A stretch of 64,000 bases of DNA from Pseudeuparius sepicola (taxonomy: Eukaryota > Arthropoda > Insecta > Coleoptera > Anthribidae): NCBI GenBank assembly GCA_963920635.1, contig OY987299.1, positions 125,241,373 to 125,305,372 of the forward strand. The letters run 5' to 3'. How positions within the stretch are numbered: the stretch's first letter is position 1; each line of letters opens with the position of its first letter. The notes under the pieces are model-generated. The model made no database searches, was not told the origin of the DNA, and saw only the letters and a list, made by a program, of their open reading frames with translations. Positions 21,894-31,732 of this stretch are shown in pieces. The position numbers and the translations under genes are program-made.

Positions 21894-24180
21894 GGAACAA
21901 GTCCAAACGCGTCAAATCGCATGATCTTGGTGGCCAATTGGCTTCGCTCTTTCGAGAAATATGCGACTTGGGGACTTCTCATTAAATGAAGCCATTGTCA
22001 GCGTATTTTACCCCATATAGAATCCGACCTAGGTCTTATGAAGCACTGTGTGTAGGGCGGATAGAAAATTTTTGTTTCCCTTGGCTTTACTGGCAAAATA
22101 CAAGATCTGCCTCCTGCCATGTTCGATTATGTAAAAAACAGGAATTCAGGATTCAGGTATAGGTATTCTTTGATATTAGAAGAGTAATTAGGTACATCAA
22201 AGTCGTTAAACAGTGGAACGTGGAATGATAATGACATCGTAAAATGTCTACAATAATTACTGCAGTATAGTAGAGATGGACGGGTTTAGGTGTGTAAAAC
22301 AATATGATCCAAAGGGACGCAATCGAAAATGAGCGGAAATATGGAGACCGTGTAACAGGTAGTGATGGAAATGGAAGAATAAAAAGGGACTGCATGACAG
22401 ACGACCTATAGTAATTTTGTTCGACACGAGGTAACAAAAAGAACCTAACCTGGTTGTAATTACGTAGTTGTACACGCCAGAAGAGCAAAATGGAACCAAA
22501 CGGCCGAACGTTAAAGCATACGTGTATTTTTTGTAAACTTTTTTTATGCCGAATACAAAATGTTGCACTCTACAATAGATGAGACTCTGACAAGCATTCA
22601 CAATGGCCAATGACGACTCGAATTTATGTAGCTATTGTTGTAATGGAAATGCCAAACACAGAGAAACACGCAAACAAGTGAAATCGAGCAAACATAAACG
22701 CGTAAACGTAGTATACTGTAAATTGTATAAATCCCCACCAACCTCTTAATTAATACAATTAGTTACACCTCACAAACACAAACAGAATTACTATCTACCC
22801 GCATATTTACCTACCAAAAGCACATTTCTCCTATCTCCCTCCCTAACCCATGGGCTTAGTACCGATGATTGCTATTAAGAGGCTACGATACTTATGAAAT
22901 CCGCCTCAAGTGCCCGACTCAATTCAGGACAAACGTCCCTCGATTAGATATGCCTATCCTTTTCCTTCCTCTAGTCCCCACGACTCCCCACTCCAGCCTG
23001 CCCCTTCATAGTGCTACAATTGAGGGGCAGCCGGCCGTAGTTACTACACTGAGAAAAATCTGTCACTTTGTAAAAAAACCCTGTTTAATTCAATATGAGA
23101 TATTATTCCTCAAACTCAAGCAAAAGCTTTTTTGCAACTAACAATAATCAATTCAATGACAATTGATATTGAATTCTAATGAATAATTTAAATGTAATAT
23201 TTTATTTCACTAAATAGCATGTTCTGGAATTGATTCTATAATACTTCTTTTCTAAGCACATTCTTTTGTCAGAACAACATAACATAACGTTTCACAACTA
23301 CTGTCATTGAATTTTTGCTGGATTTGTAATAATTGTGGGTACTAATATCAATTATAATTATTAGTAATATATCATATTATTGCCTAAATAATAAGCAAAT
23401 GATGTGTAAAATGCAAATCAAGTTGCTAGTGTAGCAACTTATAATTGACAAAACAGAAATGTTGCAGATGAGATCAATAAATTAATAACATTTAATTTTA
23501 GTGGATACAAGTTCTAGTAACCCCCAGTTTGTTAATAGCCATTCACTAGCACAGTATTCATTATGACTACGAACGATATAAAATGTATGTACTAACGTGT
23601 TTGTAATAGGATATTAGTTCAGTCGAGTAAAAAGTACTTGATTCAATCTAACTTGTATTGGACATGAATTCTAATATGAAAATTCTAAGAATTTCTTGAA
23701 TACCATAAAAATTGAAAAACATGATTTACTGATTATATTGATGAATAGGTACTTATAAAAGTTGCAATTAAGTTGTTTTGTTCATCCAATGAATTATAAT
23801 GTTTTTTCAGTTGCTTCTGGGGTACTCTGAGTAGTCTGAGGGTGAGAATTATCATTATTTAAATAAAATAAATTTAATTGTTTAAATAAAACATGAGACA
23901 TTTTAAAACCGAGGTTATGCTTTCATTGTAGTATGCCAATTTTAGCATCGAAGTGACAATACGTCTTCTTAACGGAAATTTAAACTTATTGGTTCATCTG
24001 CAATTAAGTCAAAAGTATAGATTAGATTAGAAAAGTGACTATATACACGAACTCACTAAAATCACAACAGTCTTTTTTTCCTGTGTAGATAATATGAAAT
24101 AATAAGTCAGGTGCCGGCCGCCGCCGACGGGTCACACGAGTCTCGCCGATGCCGACGAAGAAGCGCGAATATTTAAAAAA
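21894..24180. other. Long spacer without recognised gene
   Basis: No credible coding exon. A conserved 50-bp stretch at about 23811-23860 (TTGCTTCTGGGGTACTCTGAG and on) recurs at 49484-49545 and, reversed, at 57830-57890, marking transposon debris. Minus frames at 22153-22610 are long but have no domain. Confidence 0.4.
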
Positions 24181-24307
24181 CGGCGGTGGCCTGTTTGCTT
24201 TATTGCAAAAATGATATTTTTGGGAGTTATAGAGGGCGTTCACTTTTCGTTGGCAACACACTGCATAGCTTTTTGGCGTCGAAGCAATTTTACTATTATT
24301 TTTCATA

Positions 24308-24493
24308 TCAGCAAAGGTGCATAGGTACTATGAAGAGTTCGTGTATAAAAAACTTCTGTAATTGCTCAATTATAAAATCTAAATTAACGATTCGATTACC
24401 GAATTCTTCTTGAACCACGTTAGGGTCAGTTGAACATCTATCAATGTTTGATTGGATAATTATTGTTCTGCATAATAGTGTTGTTACGACCAA
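24308..24493 (-). pseudogene. Short frame with weak transposase-like flavour
   Basis: The minus-strand frame contains a FGNRIVNLDFIIEQLQ stretch reminiscent of the N-terminal part of some insect Mutator-type transposase proteins. It is short, and neighbouring sequence does not extend the similarity. It may be chance. Named only as a possibility. Confidence 0.2.
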
Positions 24494-24667
24494 AAAAGTG
24501 CGTTTAAATTCTACTTCTATAAAATGTTTTATATACCTAGTATTAAAGGTAAATAAAGGATCATCACTTATAGTCCAAGAGCTTCCAGGAAATTTGAAGG
24601 AGATACTTGAAAAAAGATTATAATTATGTAAATGTTTTTAATTGTTTCAACTTTGACTTGTGGCTGA

Positions 24668-25093
24668 ATGTATATATTTCAAATATATAATGAGGATGTA
24701 GGTAAATTTATAGAGTTGCGAAACCGGTCTCCGTTTTCAAATAAAGTAATAGTTTTGAGATGTTTTTCCCAGAAAGTTTGTTTCTCAAACCCTATGCACC
24801 TGCACTTATACCTAAATCCGAATAATAAGTGTGCAAAATGCAAAATATGTGTTAGTACCCTAGTACCCCTCTCTCAAATTCTGGGAACCATATTAGGTAC
24901 GGGAATAAAAGCACACAAGCCCACAAATTACTCCTATTGGTTTCACTGTGACTGTTGCGACATCATTATCAAACATTATAGGTATTCTTGCCCTGACTGC
25001 CGTTCAGTTTCAGAACCTTCTGACAAATCTGAATTATCGAACATCCTAGAAAATGTATTAAAATGTCATAAATTCGACAGACTGGAACAATAA
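24668..25093 (+). CDS. Cysteine-rich ORF of unknown function (141 aa)
   Basis: A continuous frame with an ATG immediately preceded by an in-frame TGA. The first half is basic and hydrophobic without clear motif. The second half is cysteine/histidine-rich: a CAKCKIC cluster near residue 55-61, then HCDCC and CPDC near residues 93-111. This layout suggests a structural zinc-binding module of RING, PHD or ZZ type, but no family is recognised. AATAAA at 25089 overlaps the stop codon. No splice partner or promoter is evident. It could be a small host gene, one exon of a larger gene, or a captured viral or transposon ORF. Coding status is inferred from length and Cys clustering only. Confidence 0.45.
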   Translation: MYIFQIYNEDVGKFIELRNRSPFSNKVIVLRCFSQKVCFSNPMHLHLYLNPNNKCAKCKICVSTLVPLSQILGTILGTGIKAHKPTNYSYWFHCDCCDIIIKHYRYSCPDCRSVSEPSDKSELSNILENVLKCHKFDRLEQ

Positions 25094-27631
25094 AATGTAC
25101 CCTCTATTTTTATTTTGCCCGATTTTCAACTTAAATGACTTTCGAACAATCTTCTAACGAAGAAGTTTCTAAAACTGACTGGATGTCAGAATTATTATCG
25201 TTCCCTCTGGAAAGTATATAAATTAGCTTTTATCATGCAGCGATTTGACACAATAATCGTATTACATAGAATATTATTCGTTTTCAAAAAATGCTTCACA
25301 TGACCCATTTATTTGACAAAAATATTACTTGTACCTATCACATTTTTAAAGTAAAAATCAAGCGCACAATTTGGTCTAGAATTTAAATTTACTCTTTTTG
25401 CACGACCAGGCCATTTTCTGCCCTAGGGATTAAACCATTTTACACAAAAGCAAAAAGTACTTTGTGAATAATATTATTTATTTATTACTCCTGGAGGAAT
25501 AATAATAATGAGTATTATTATATGCCAGTCGACATACATAATGTAATATTCCAACATTCAAAACAAGCGAAACACAAATAAGGGAGACTGAGAGTAATAA
25601 AATGAAAAATGAAATTTGATTGAAAGTTCCCCTGACGTTGTTCCCGAGCCCGGTGAGGTAGGCCGAAGTAGGGGGAGTAGGGGAACCACGAGTTCCAGCG
25701 AACGCCCGCCCGCCCGCCTATCTCCGTACGTCTAATTCCTGCTCGGATGGCCAATTCACGGATCATTTTATTGCCGGGCAATAGGTTCGTAGTTTTCAAA
25801 TCATAGCCAAACGAACAAACGTATCGACTTGAAAGTAGTCTTAAAATAATGTTATCGAATGCCTCAATCGTCGTTGTGTCTTTCGAATTATTTTTGAGCG
25901 GCGGAAATACTCGAAATTCTTAACCGAATATAGTCGAATTTCGGGTATGTTTGGCATTTTTTTTAACAGTGTCGCATTAGTCCTGCACAGTTCGTGATAC
26001 ACACGACGATTCTTCATAGTTTTATCTAAGCCACAAAAAAAAATCAAGTGAAAATATTAAGAAATGCAAGTAGGAGATGTAAACTACGAAACCCTTGAAA
26101 ATGGGGGGTATCGTAGCGCCTTAACCGATTTAATGATTGCAATTGTGACCTAAGGCCACCTAAAAACCTACAAATGTCCCAAAATGTTCGTCGAATACCT
26201 TAAAATATTTTTTAAGGTAGCAGTAGTCTTATTCACCGAGATACGGGAAGCAACTTCAGGATAGGCACCTAATTGGTAAACGATTATTTGTGGTGTGTCA
26301 GCTGATTCTGATTCCACACAACCTAACCTTACCTTTATACTTTATGATTCGATATCATAACCAGTTTGTACCATTTCTGTGTATTTTCATATTCATTTAT
26401 TTTTCACTCAGTGTCAGATTGCCATAGATAAACGTTTCTAACGTCGATAATTTAAAGACCATACTGCCACCACAAAAGGAAGGTTTATTTTGAAGTTAGC
26501 TTCGAATTTTACCGTGGGTTTCAACCAAGACCTTGGGTTTCAACTTCCCGTCAACACAATAATACTTGTATTCAACGGCATGTTTTGTGAGCAAAATAAC
26601 ACAAAACTTCGCATTCCATTAAAAAAAATTCCAGAGGAATCTACGAAAACTCTATTATCGACCTGCTTGTTATTTTATATAATATGGTCAGACTAGCCCA
26701 GAGGTCTCCAAACGTTTTAGCCACGCACTGACCCCTTCACTAAGTTCCAAGGGTCAAGACCTAGCTAGCTCATCATATCAACACAGCAACATATACACTA
26801 CGGAAACAATACCCGTCCGAGCTAAACGAGCGGCTAATAATTATTTTATCCTCGAATGCTGTCCAGGCGGAAGAACAAAAACCGAAAAAAGAAGCCCGCC
26901 CTTTCATTAAAAGCTTAGCGGAACCAGGCAGCAAGGCTCCGACGCAAAGATGAAAACGTCAAAATATAATGGGGGAATATCCGAATTTAAATTAGGAGAG
27001 GGTGTTTGTTTGGGGATGTGAAGTCGCATAGGGTTTTGAGGGTCAGTTAAACATATTCTGCCGGTTAATACGGAAATGCTTTTAATTGTTAATTTGAGCC
27101 GGTCCTGTGTGTTCCCTTTATCTTCGATAATATTGTAATCACGTAATAAAATTATGCTTTGTTGGAAAAAATCCACTGTATATTTTCCAGCCAGGTTTGA
27201 GCACTTTAAAAAAAATTACGTGACAACAGTTTTTCTTGTTTTTGGAGTTGTGTAAGCCGGACGGCCGTTTTATAACTAGACTCGCTTTAGGGTATATTTC
27301 AATTAGGATGATTTTATATCTATATACTACATAATATACCTTTTAACAATGCAGGTATACGAGTATAGACACTAATTGCAGATTTGGATGTGGTTCCTTT
27401 TGTTGATTAAATTGATGCTTAAATCAAGTTGCATGGGAATTGAAAACAATTGAAACTGTAACTTGCTTTATTACAAATAGGCATGGGCGTACCCAGCTTT
27501 TGGTTTAATAGAAATAAAAACGTCATAAACCTGGATGTAGTGTTATTTACTAGTTTAGTACTTAGTTTAGTAGTTAGAGAAGCTTAATGTTAAATAATGT
27601 CTTATATTTATACAAAAATAGTTATTTATGT
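25094..27631. other. Long spacer without recognised gene
   Basis: A GC-rich patch at 25640-25790 with a CGCC run stands out but has no recognisable product. The frame at 26490-26696 has no domain. A hAT-like end (GGGCGTACCCAG) occurs at about 27485 without a partner found. Confidence 0.4.
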
Positions 27632-29140
27632 ACCAAGGCACTGAATTTCAACTTTTCATGACTCTTGGGGAATTTAGTTTCCGAGGCCTCTGGACGAGAC
27701 AATAGGGTACTTGACGAAATTTTACAAACTTGATAAAACAATTCCTGGACACTTGCCTAAGACCCTACGATTATTTAAAAAATATATATTTACGTAATTA
27801 GCAAGTTATTAGACATTCTTTGAAATTTGGCGGGAAAGCACTTATGACGTCACAAGTGTTTTATAATGGCAATTTGGCAACATAGCGATACCACTGAAGT
27901 GTTCTGAGACATAACCTTTTTCGGCAGTGAAAGTTGCAACGAAAGTTGAAATTTCAAAATTCTAACGTCAAACTCTCAGACTTATGATTCCCCGTGAAAC
28001 CACTTTTAGCGTTGATTGATTCCTTCTTCCATCGACGATTTTAGTCAAGAAGGTTTTTTTTTCGTAAATACTTATTCAATCGTTTTTCTGTAAATTTTTT
28101 TGGCTAGGTTGGGCCTAAAGTACGGAATTCGGGCTCAGTAGGTACTTCTAAGCACTATGGCGTCTTCATAAACGCGCCTTCAAGATGGTCCCTAGGCGGA
28201 GGTTCTCTCTTTATCGATAACTCATAATACTGTATTCTTACTACAACGAGGGTACAAACCTTTGCAGTTTTATCCCATGGATTTCGGCAGACGCTAACAG
28301 CATCCAATTTCGGCAAATTACAGATTGTCCTTTCAGGGTCCATGTCCATATGATACCTTACCTTACACATCACAACACGATAACTAGGTCCGCAAACAAT
28401 ATATAATAGTTAATATCAATAACAAACTATAATAAATGGCACAGATATTATCTACTAATATTTTGATTTAGCGAGATGGCAGAGATGAAGGATATAGTTT
28501 CCAGCGTATGCAGCATAAACAGACACCATTTTGATATAGAGGAGTCAATATACGGAACATATTCGTAATAAAAAGTCTTTATGTGACAAAATTTGTGTGT
28601 GCAATTGCGTTAATTAAAGCTCAAAGGTTTCAATACATTAAGTAACAGATATTTATAGGCAAGCTGGAGATACTTGAATAGAAAACTGCAATTTGCCTTT
28701 GTTCCACGAATGATTGCAAACGGGCACCGGCAACGTTACAGTTCCATTTCTCCTGAGAGGCACAGAGTTGCCACGTTTGGCGTTCTGGACAATAGAACGA
28801 CGAAACTGAAGATTTCAGCCTGAACAAAATTGTGCAACTTTGTCTTTAATTATCATAAAAACTAAGGGTTAAAAGCCGTTGTTTCATTTATTACGTGTTA
28901 TGTTGGTGCATCTACTGTAAACAGAGTACAATTTTAGAGCAATTAAAAATATTGTCAAGTACCCTATTAAACCACATGAGTCATAAAAAGGAACTTCAGT
29001 GCCGAGGCACATTTTTTTTTAAATTTAAATTTAAATTATTAGGCAAAAAAATAATCATAAGGGATCACCCGTCAATGAACCGACTGCGCGCGGCGTTGCT
29101 TGACTTTGACGATCGCTCTACCTGTAGTCTAAGAACTGGC
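27632..29140 (-). mobile_element. Repeat family C, copy 2, interrupted by family D
   Basis: 27632-27702 and 28967-29140 are the two ends of a family C element in reverse orientation relative to 6545-6810. They are separated by a 1.26-kb insertion whose ends are inverted repeats. The join inferred by comparison with copy 1 falls at the TA dinucleotides flanking the insert. Confidence 0.75.
27705..28964. mobile_element. Nested TIR element containing repeat family D, copy B
   Basis: Ends GGGTACTTGAC and GTCAAGTACCC are inverted repeats, each flanked outside by TA (27703-27704, 28965-28966), as in Tc1/mariner-type insertions. 27712-28112 is the reverse of 11301-11705. The remaining 850 bp has no recognised gene. 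Confidence 0.7.
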
Positions 29141-29798
29141 TACGTAGGAGTAGGGGTCACTCGGTATAGGGAAGTTGACGATTTTTCAAATTTAGTGCTA
29201 ATGGATTCTTTTTAGCTTCAACAATATCGTAGTACATGTAATTTGCTATTTTACAGCTTTGTTAGAGACAAAATCCACTTTCTGTTTTCCCGCCAATTTG
29301 AGCGATTTTTAAAAATTTACGTCACAATAGTTACATCAAGGTTTTTCCCTATGTAAACGTACTCTGCGATTTCTTTGTATCGGTTATGCCGTAAACCGCT
29401 GTGAAGCATGTCACAGAACGATCCCCAGATTAGAAGTTCCACTGTTGTCAGGCTGTGCGTTTTCGAGCAGATTGAGCTATGATACCTATTTCATTAGTTA
29501 TAGTTTACTTTTTAATAACATGTATAATCGATTTTTCATAATATAATTTTATATTTAGATTTAGAATACCTATTCCCTAGTGACATGAAAGTAAAATAAT
29601 TTAGGATTGGTAAAACTAAAAAAAAACATAAAGCATCTTTCTAATATCATACCCCGATTAAATCTGACAACTGAGTAAATAAAGGCTTGACGTTCGACAG
29701 TCAGACAGTGCACACCTGCACACCACTATGGACTATTTAGACGACGAAGAATACTGAGAATCATTGAAAGGAGTTGTATTTTTGTGTATTTCTTCACA

Positions 29799-29895
29799 AT
29801 GACGAAAAAGTGCTTTGTTAGCTATTGCACAAATACGTCCGATAATCCCAACAAAATCTTTGTGACTGTGCCCACTGCGCCAGATAAAAAGAATC
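29799..29895 (+). CDS. Partial THAP-domain exon
   Basis: From the ATG at 29799 the frame reads CFVSYC, a short loop, then KIFVTVPTAPDKK. This is the N-terminal C-x4-C and the hydrophobic strand with proline typical of THAP DNA-binding domains (C2CH zinc fingers). The rest of the domain (the conserved Trp and the C-terminal Cys-His) is absent from the continuing frame, which turns into an unrelated hydrophobic tail to 29990. It could be a first exon whose partner was displaced by the retrotransposon inserted 200 bp downstream. More likely it is a fragment of a THAP-containing transposase (P-element type) or a pseudogene. No matching exon was found beyond 36952. Confidence 0.5.
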
Positions 29896-30107
29896 TCGGG
29901 TTTATTTTTTATTTTACCAGAAATCTCTTACTAATACAACGTATACACCCTGCAAGAATACGTATAATACTGATAAACTTGTACCTGTAAACGATAAATA
30001 TATACCTAAGCTGTAAACCCAATAAATTAATTAAGATAATTTACTCTGGGATTTCCTACCTACCTTTCCCCACAGTAAGTAGAAAATTAATCCTTTATAC
30101 TCCTGCC

Positions 30108-30304
30108 AGTTATGTTCATCGACCCCACAGCACACCGACCTGGACGAAAACCCCGAATCAGCGGAATCAGCTTTTTATTTTTCGTACACCGCATTTCCAA
30201 TTTATATAAATATCGCGACCGCAATTAATCGATCAGTAATAGTTTATACCCTACGTTCAATAAACCTTTTTAAAAACGAAGATTTTCGACCCCGGAACAT
30301 AACT
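30108..30304 (+). repeat. 5' LTR
   Basis: 197 bp, starting AGTTATGTTC and ending GAACATAACT, a perfect 10-bp terminal inverted repeat. It contains TATAAA at 30205, a TCAGT initiator at 30233-30237 (probable U3/R border near 30235) and AATAAA at 30259. Confidence 0.97.
30205..30240 (+). promoter_or_regulatory. LTR core promoter
   Basis: TATATAAA followed 30 nt downstream by GATCAGTAAT, an arthropod-type initiator. Transcripts would start near 30235 and the first AUG encountered is at 30431. Confidence 0.75.
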
Positions 30305-30321
30305 GGCGCTGCGAACAGGAT
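30304..30321 (+). other. Primer-binding site
   Basis: TGGCGCTGCGAACAGGAT directly follows the LTR, sharing its last T. TGG is complementary to a tRNA CCA end. The sequence is close to lysine-tRNA type sites but not identical, so the primer tRNA is left open. Confidence 0.75.
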
Positions 30322-30430
30322 AGCTGCACGGAATCCAAAGGAGGATCATCGGTTCGTCTCAACGATTTGGCAGTTATCAACGACCTGGGAGAAGAAACCT
30401 GTGCAGAGATTGGAGAACCATACGGCAGGG

Positions 30431-30462
30431 ATGTCCAGAGCGATTCTTCTTGTCCTGTAAGT
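30431..30462 (+). promoter_or_regulatory. Leader AUG / 9-codon uORF overlapping a splice donor
   Basis: The first AUG of the predicted transcript (30431) opens a 9-codon frame that stops at 30458-30460. The stop lies within a consensus donor GTAAGT (30457-30462). Unspliced RNA therefore has a short uORF ending 18 nt before the gag AUG. Splicing at this donor would remove the stop and carry the AUG into a downstream exon, as needed for env. Confidence 0.65.
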
Positions 30463-30478
30463 TCACTTCCTTTTTCTC

Positions 30479-31732
30479 ATGAGTTCTGATTACCCTGAAG
30501 GTTCATTATTAGAAGATTTAGCTCATTTTTCTATTACTCCAAAAGCTCCTAAACAAAAACCTCGTTTTAAACCATATTCTAAAAATTTATCTGAAGATTT
30601 AAAAAACCCTCAAATTTTAATTTCTCAGCCCTCAACTTCAAAAACTCAAGAAATGGCTTTAACAAATACCGACATTAATAATTTGTGCAACACTCTTCCA
30701 GAATATAAACCGGGAGATAACCTCTCCACATTTATAAATTCAGTTGATAATTTAATTGCTTTTTTCACTCAACAAGGTGCTAATGCCACTCAACTATATA
30801 TAATTAACACTCATATCGTTTCCAAAATTAAAAATGAGGCTCGTGATTTCTTAAATTTACACAATAAAACTTCTTGGGCAGAAATAAAGCCCCTTTTACT
30901 CCAAAAATATGGCGACCGTCGCACAGAAGAAATTTTATTAACACAATTAACCACCACAGTTCAAAAGCGTTCTGAATCTTATGATGACTATTACAACCGA
31001 ATAACTTTAGCACTTAATGATCTTTTACAGCATGTTTCTTTACATGAAAATAACGCTCAGGCAATCGAGTTTAAAGCTTCGTTTTTCAGAAAACAAGCCC
31101 TTAGAACATTTTGTACTGGCATAAACAATCCCTATTGCGATCATTTATCTCATTTTGAATTAAACTCTCTCGACGAAGCACTTCAAAAATGCATAGCTTT
31201 AGATAACCACAAACAGCAACAGCAATATATGTCTTATCTTAAATCTACCACCTATCTCCGCGATTATCAAAGAAACAGTCAACCTACCACTACCAATCGC
31301 CCTACTAATCAAAATCCTCAACCACCTCGCAACCCACAACCTAATCATAATACGAATATGAACCCAAATTTTAATCAACAATTCCCTCAAAACTTTAATC
31401 AAGGTCCTTCAAACTCACCTAGAAATTTTGGCAACACAAATAGGCCCATTCCTCAAAGACAAAACCCTCCACCTAATAGACAAGTATTCAGCCCACCATC
31501 TAATAGACCCAACAATAATTACTTCCAAAATCAATATCGTCCAACTCCAACTCCTATGTCCATAACTTCAAAATTGCCGTCACAGCAAACTTACAAACCA
31601 ACCCCAATGTCCACACGTACTTTCCATAATAATATAGAATGCGATTCCAATTTAGAAACCGAAGAATACTTTTCCGAAAATTTTCGAGAACAAGCCTCGG
31701 AATCTCCTCCCAATCCCGAATTATCGAATTAA
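30479..31732 (+). CDS. gag: Gag polyprotein
   Basis: 417 aa structural protein expected to form the virus-like particle around the genomic RNA. The N-terminal and central parts (about residues 65-250) are predicted helical and capsid-like. The C-terminal 160 residues are low-complexity, rich in Asn, Gln and Pro. There is no CCHC zinc knuckle, which agrees with errantivirus Gag proteins and differs from most other Ty3/gypsy families. The AUG lies 18 nt after the leader uORF and 17 nt after the splice donor. The frame overlaps pol by 94 nt, and the stop TAA is at 31730. A slippery heptamer for -1 frameshifting lies in the overlap. No internal stop or frameshift is seen. Family assignment rests on position, composition and the pol/env that follow. 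Confidence 0.9.
   Translation: MSSDYPEGSLLEDLAHFSITPKAPKQKPRFKPYSKNLSEDLKNPQILISQPSTSKTQEMALTNTDINNLCNTLPEYKPGDNLSTFINSVDNLIAFFTQQGANATQLYIINTHIVSKIKNEARDFLNLHNKTSWAEIKPLLLQKYGDRRTEEILLTQLTTTVQKRSESYDDYYNRITLALNDLLQHVSLHENNAQAIEFKASFFRKQALRTFCTGINNPYCDHLSHFELNSLDEALQKCIALDNHKQQQQYMSYLKSTTYLRDYQRNSQPTTTNRPTNQNPQPPRNPQPNHNTNMNPNFNQQFPQNFNQGPSNSPRNFGNTNRPIPQRQNPPPNRQVFSPPSNRPNNNYFQNQYRPTPTPMSITSKLPSQQTYKPTPMSTRTFHNNIECDSNLETEEYFSENFREQASESPPNPELSN

Noticed and set aside
22153..22610. Membrane protein gene on the minus strand
   Set aside because: Two overlapping frames with hydrophobic residues due to T-rich codons; no start context or domain.
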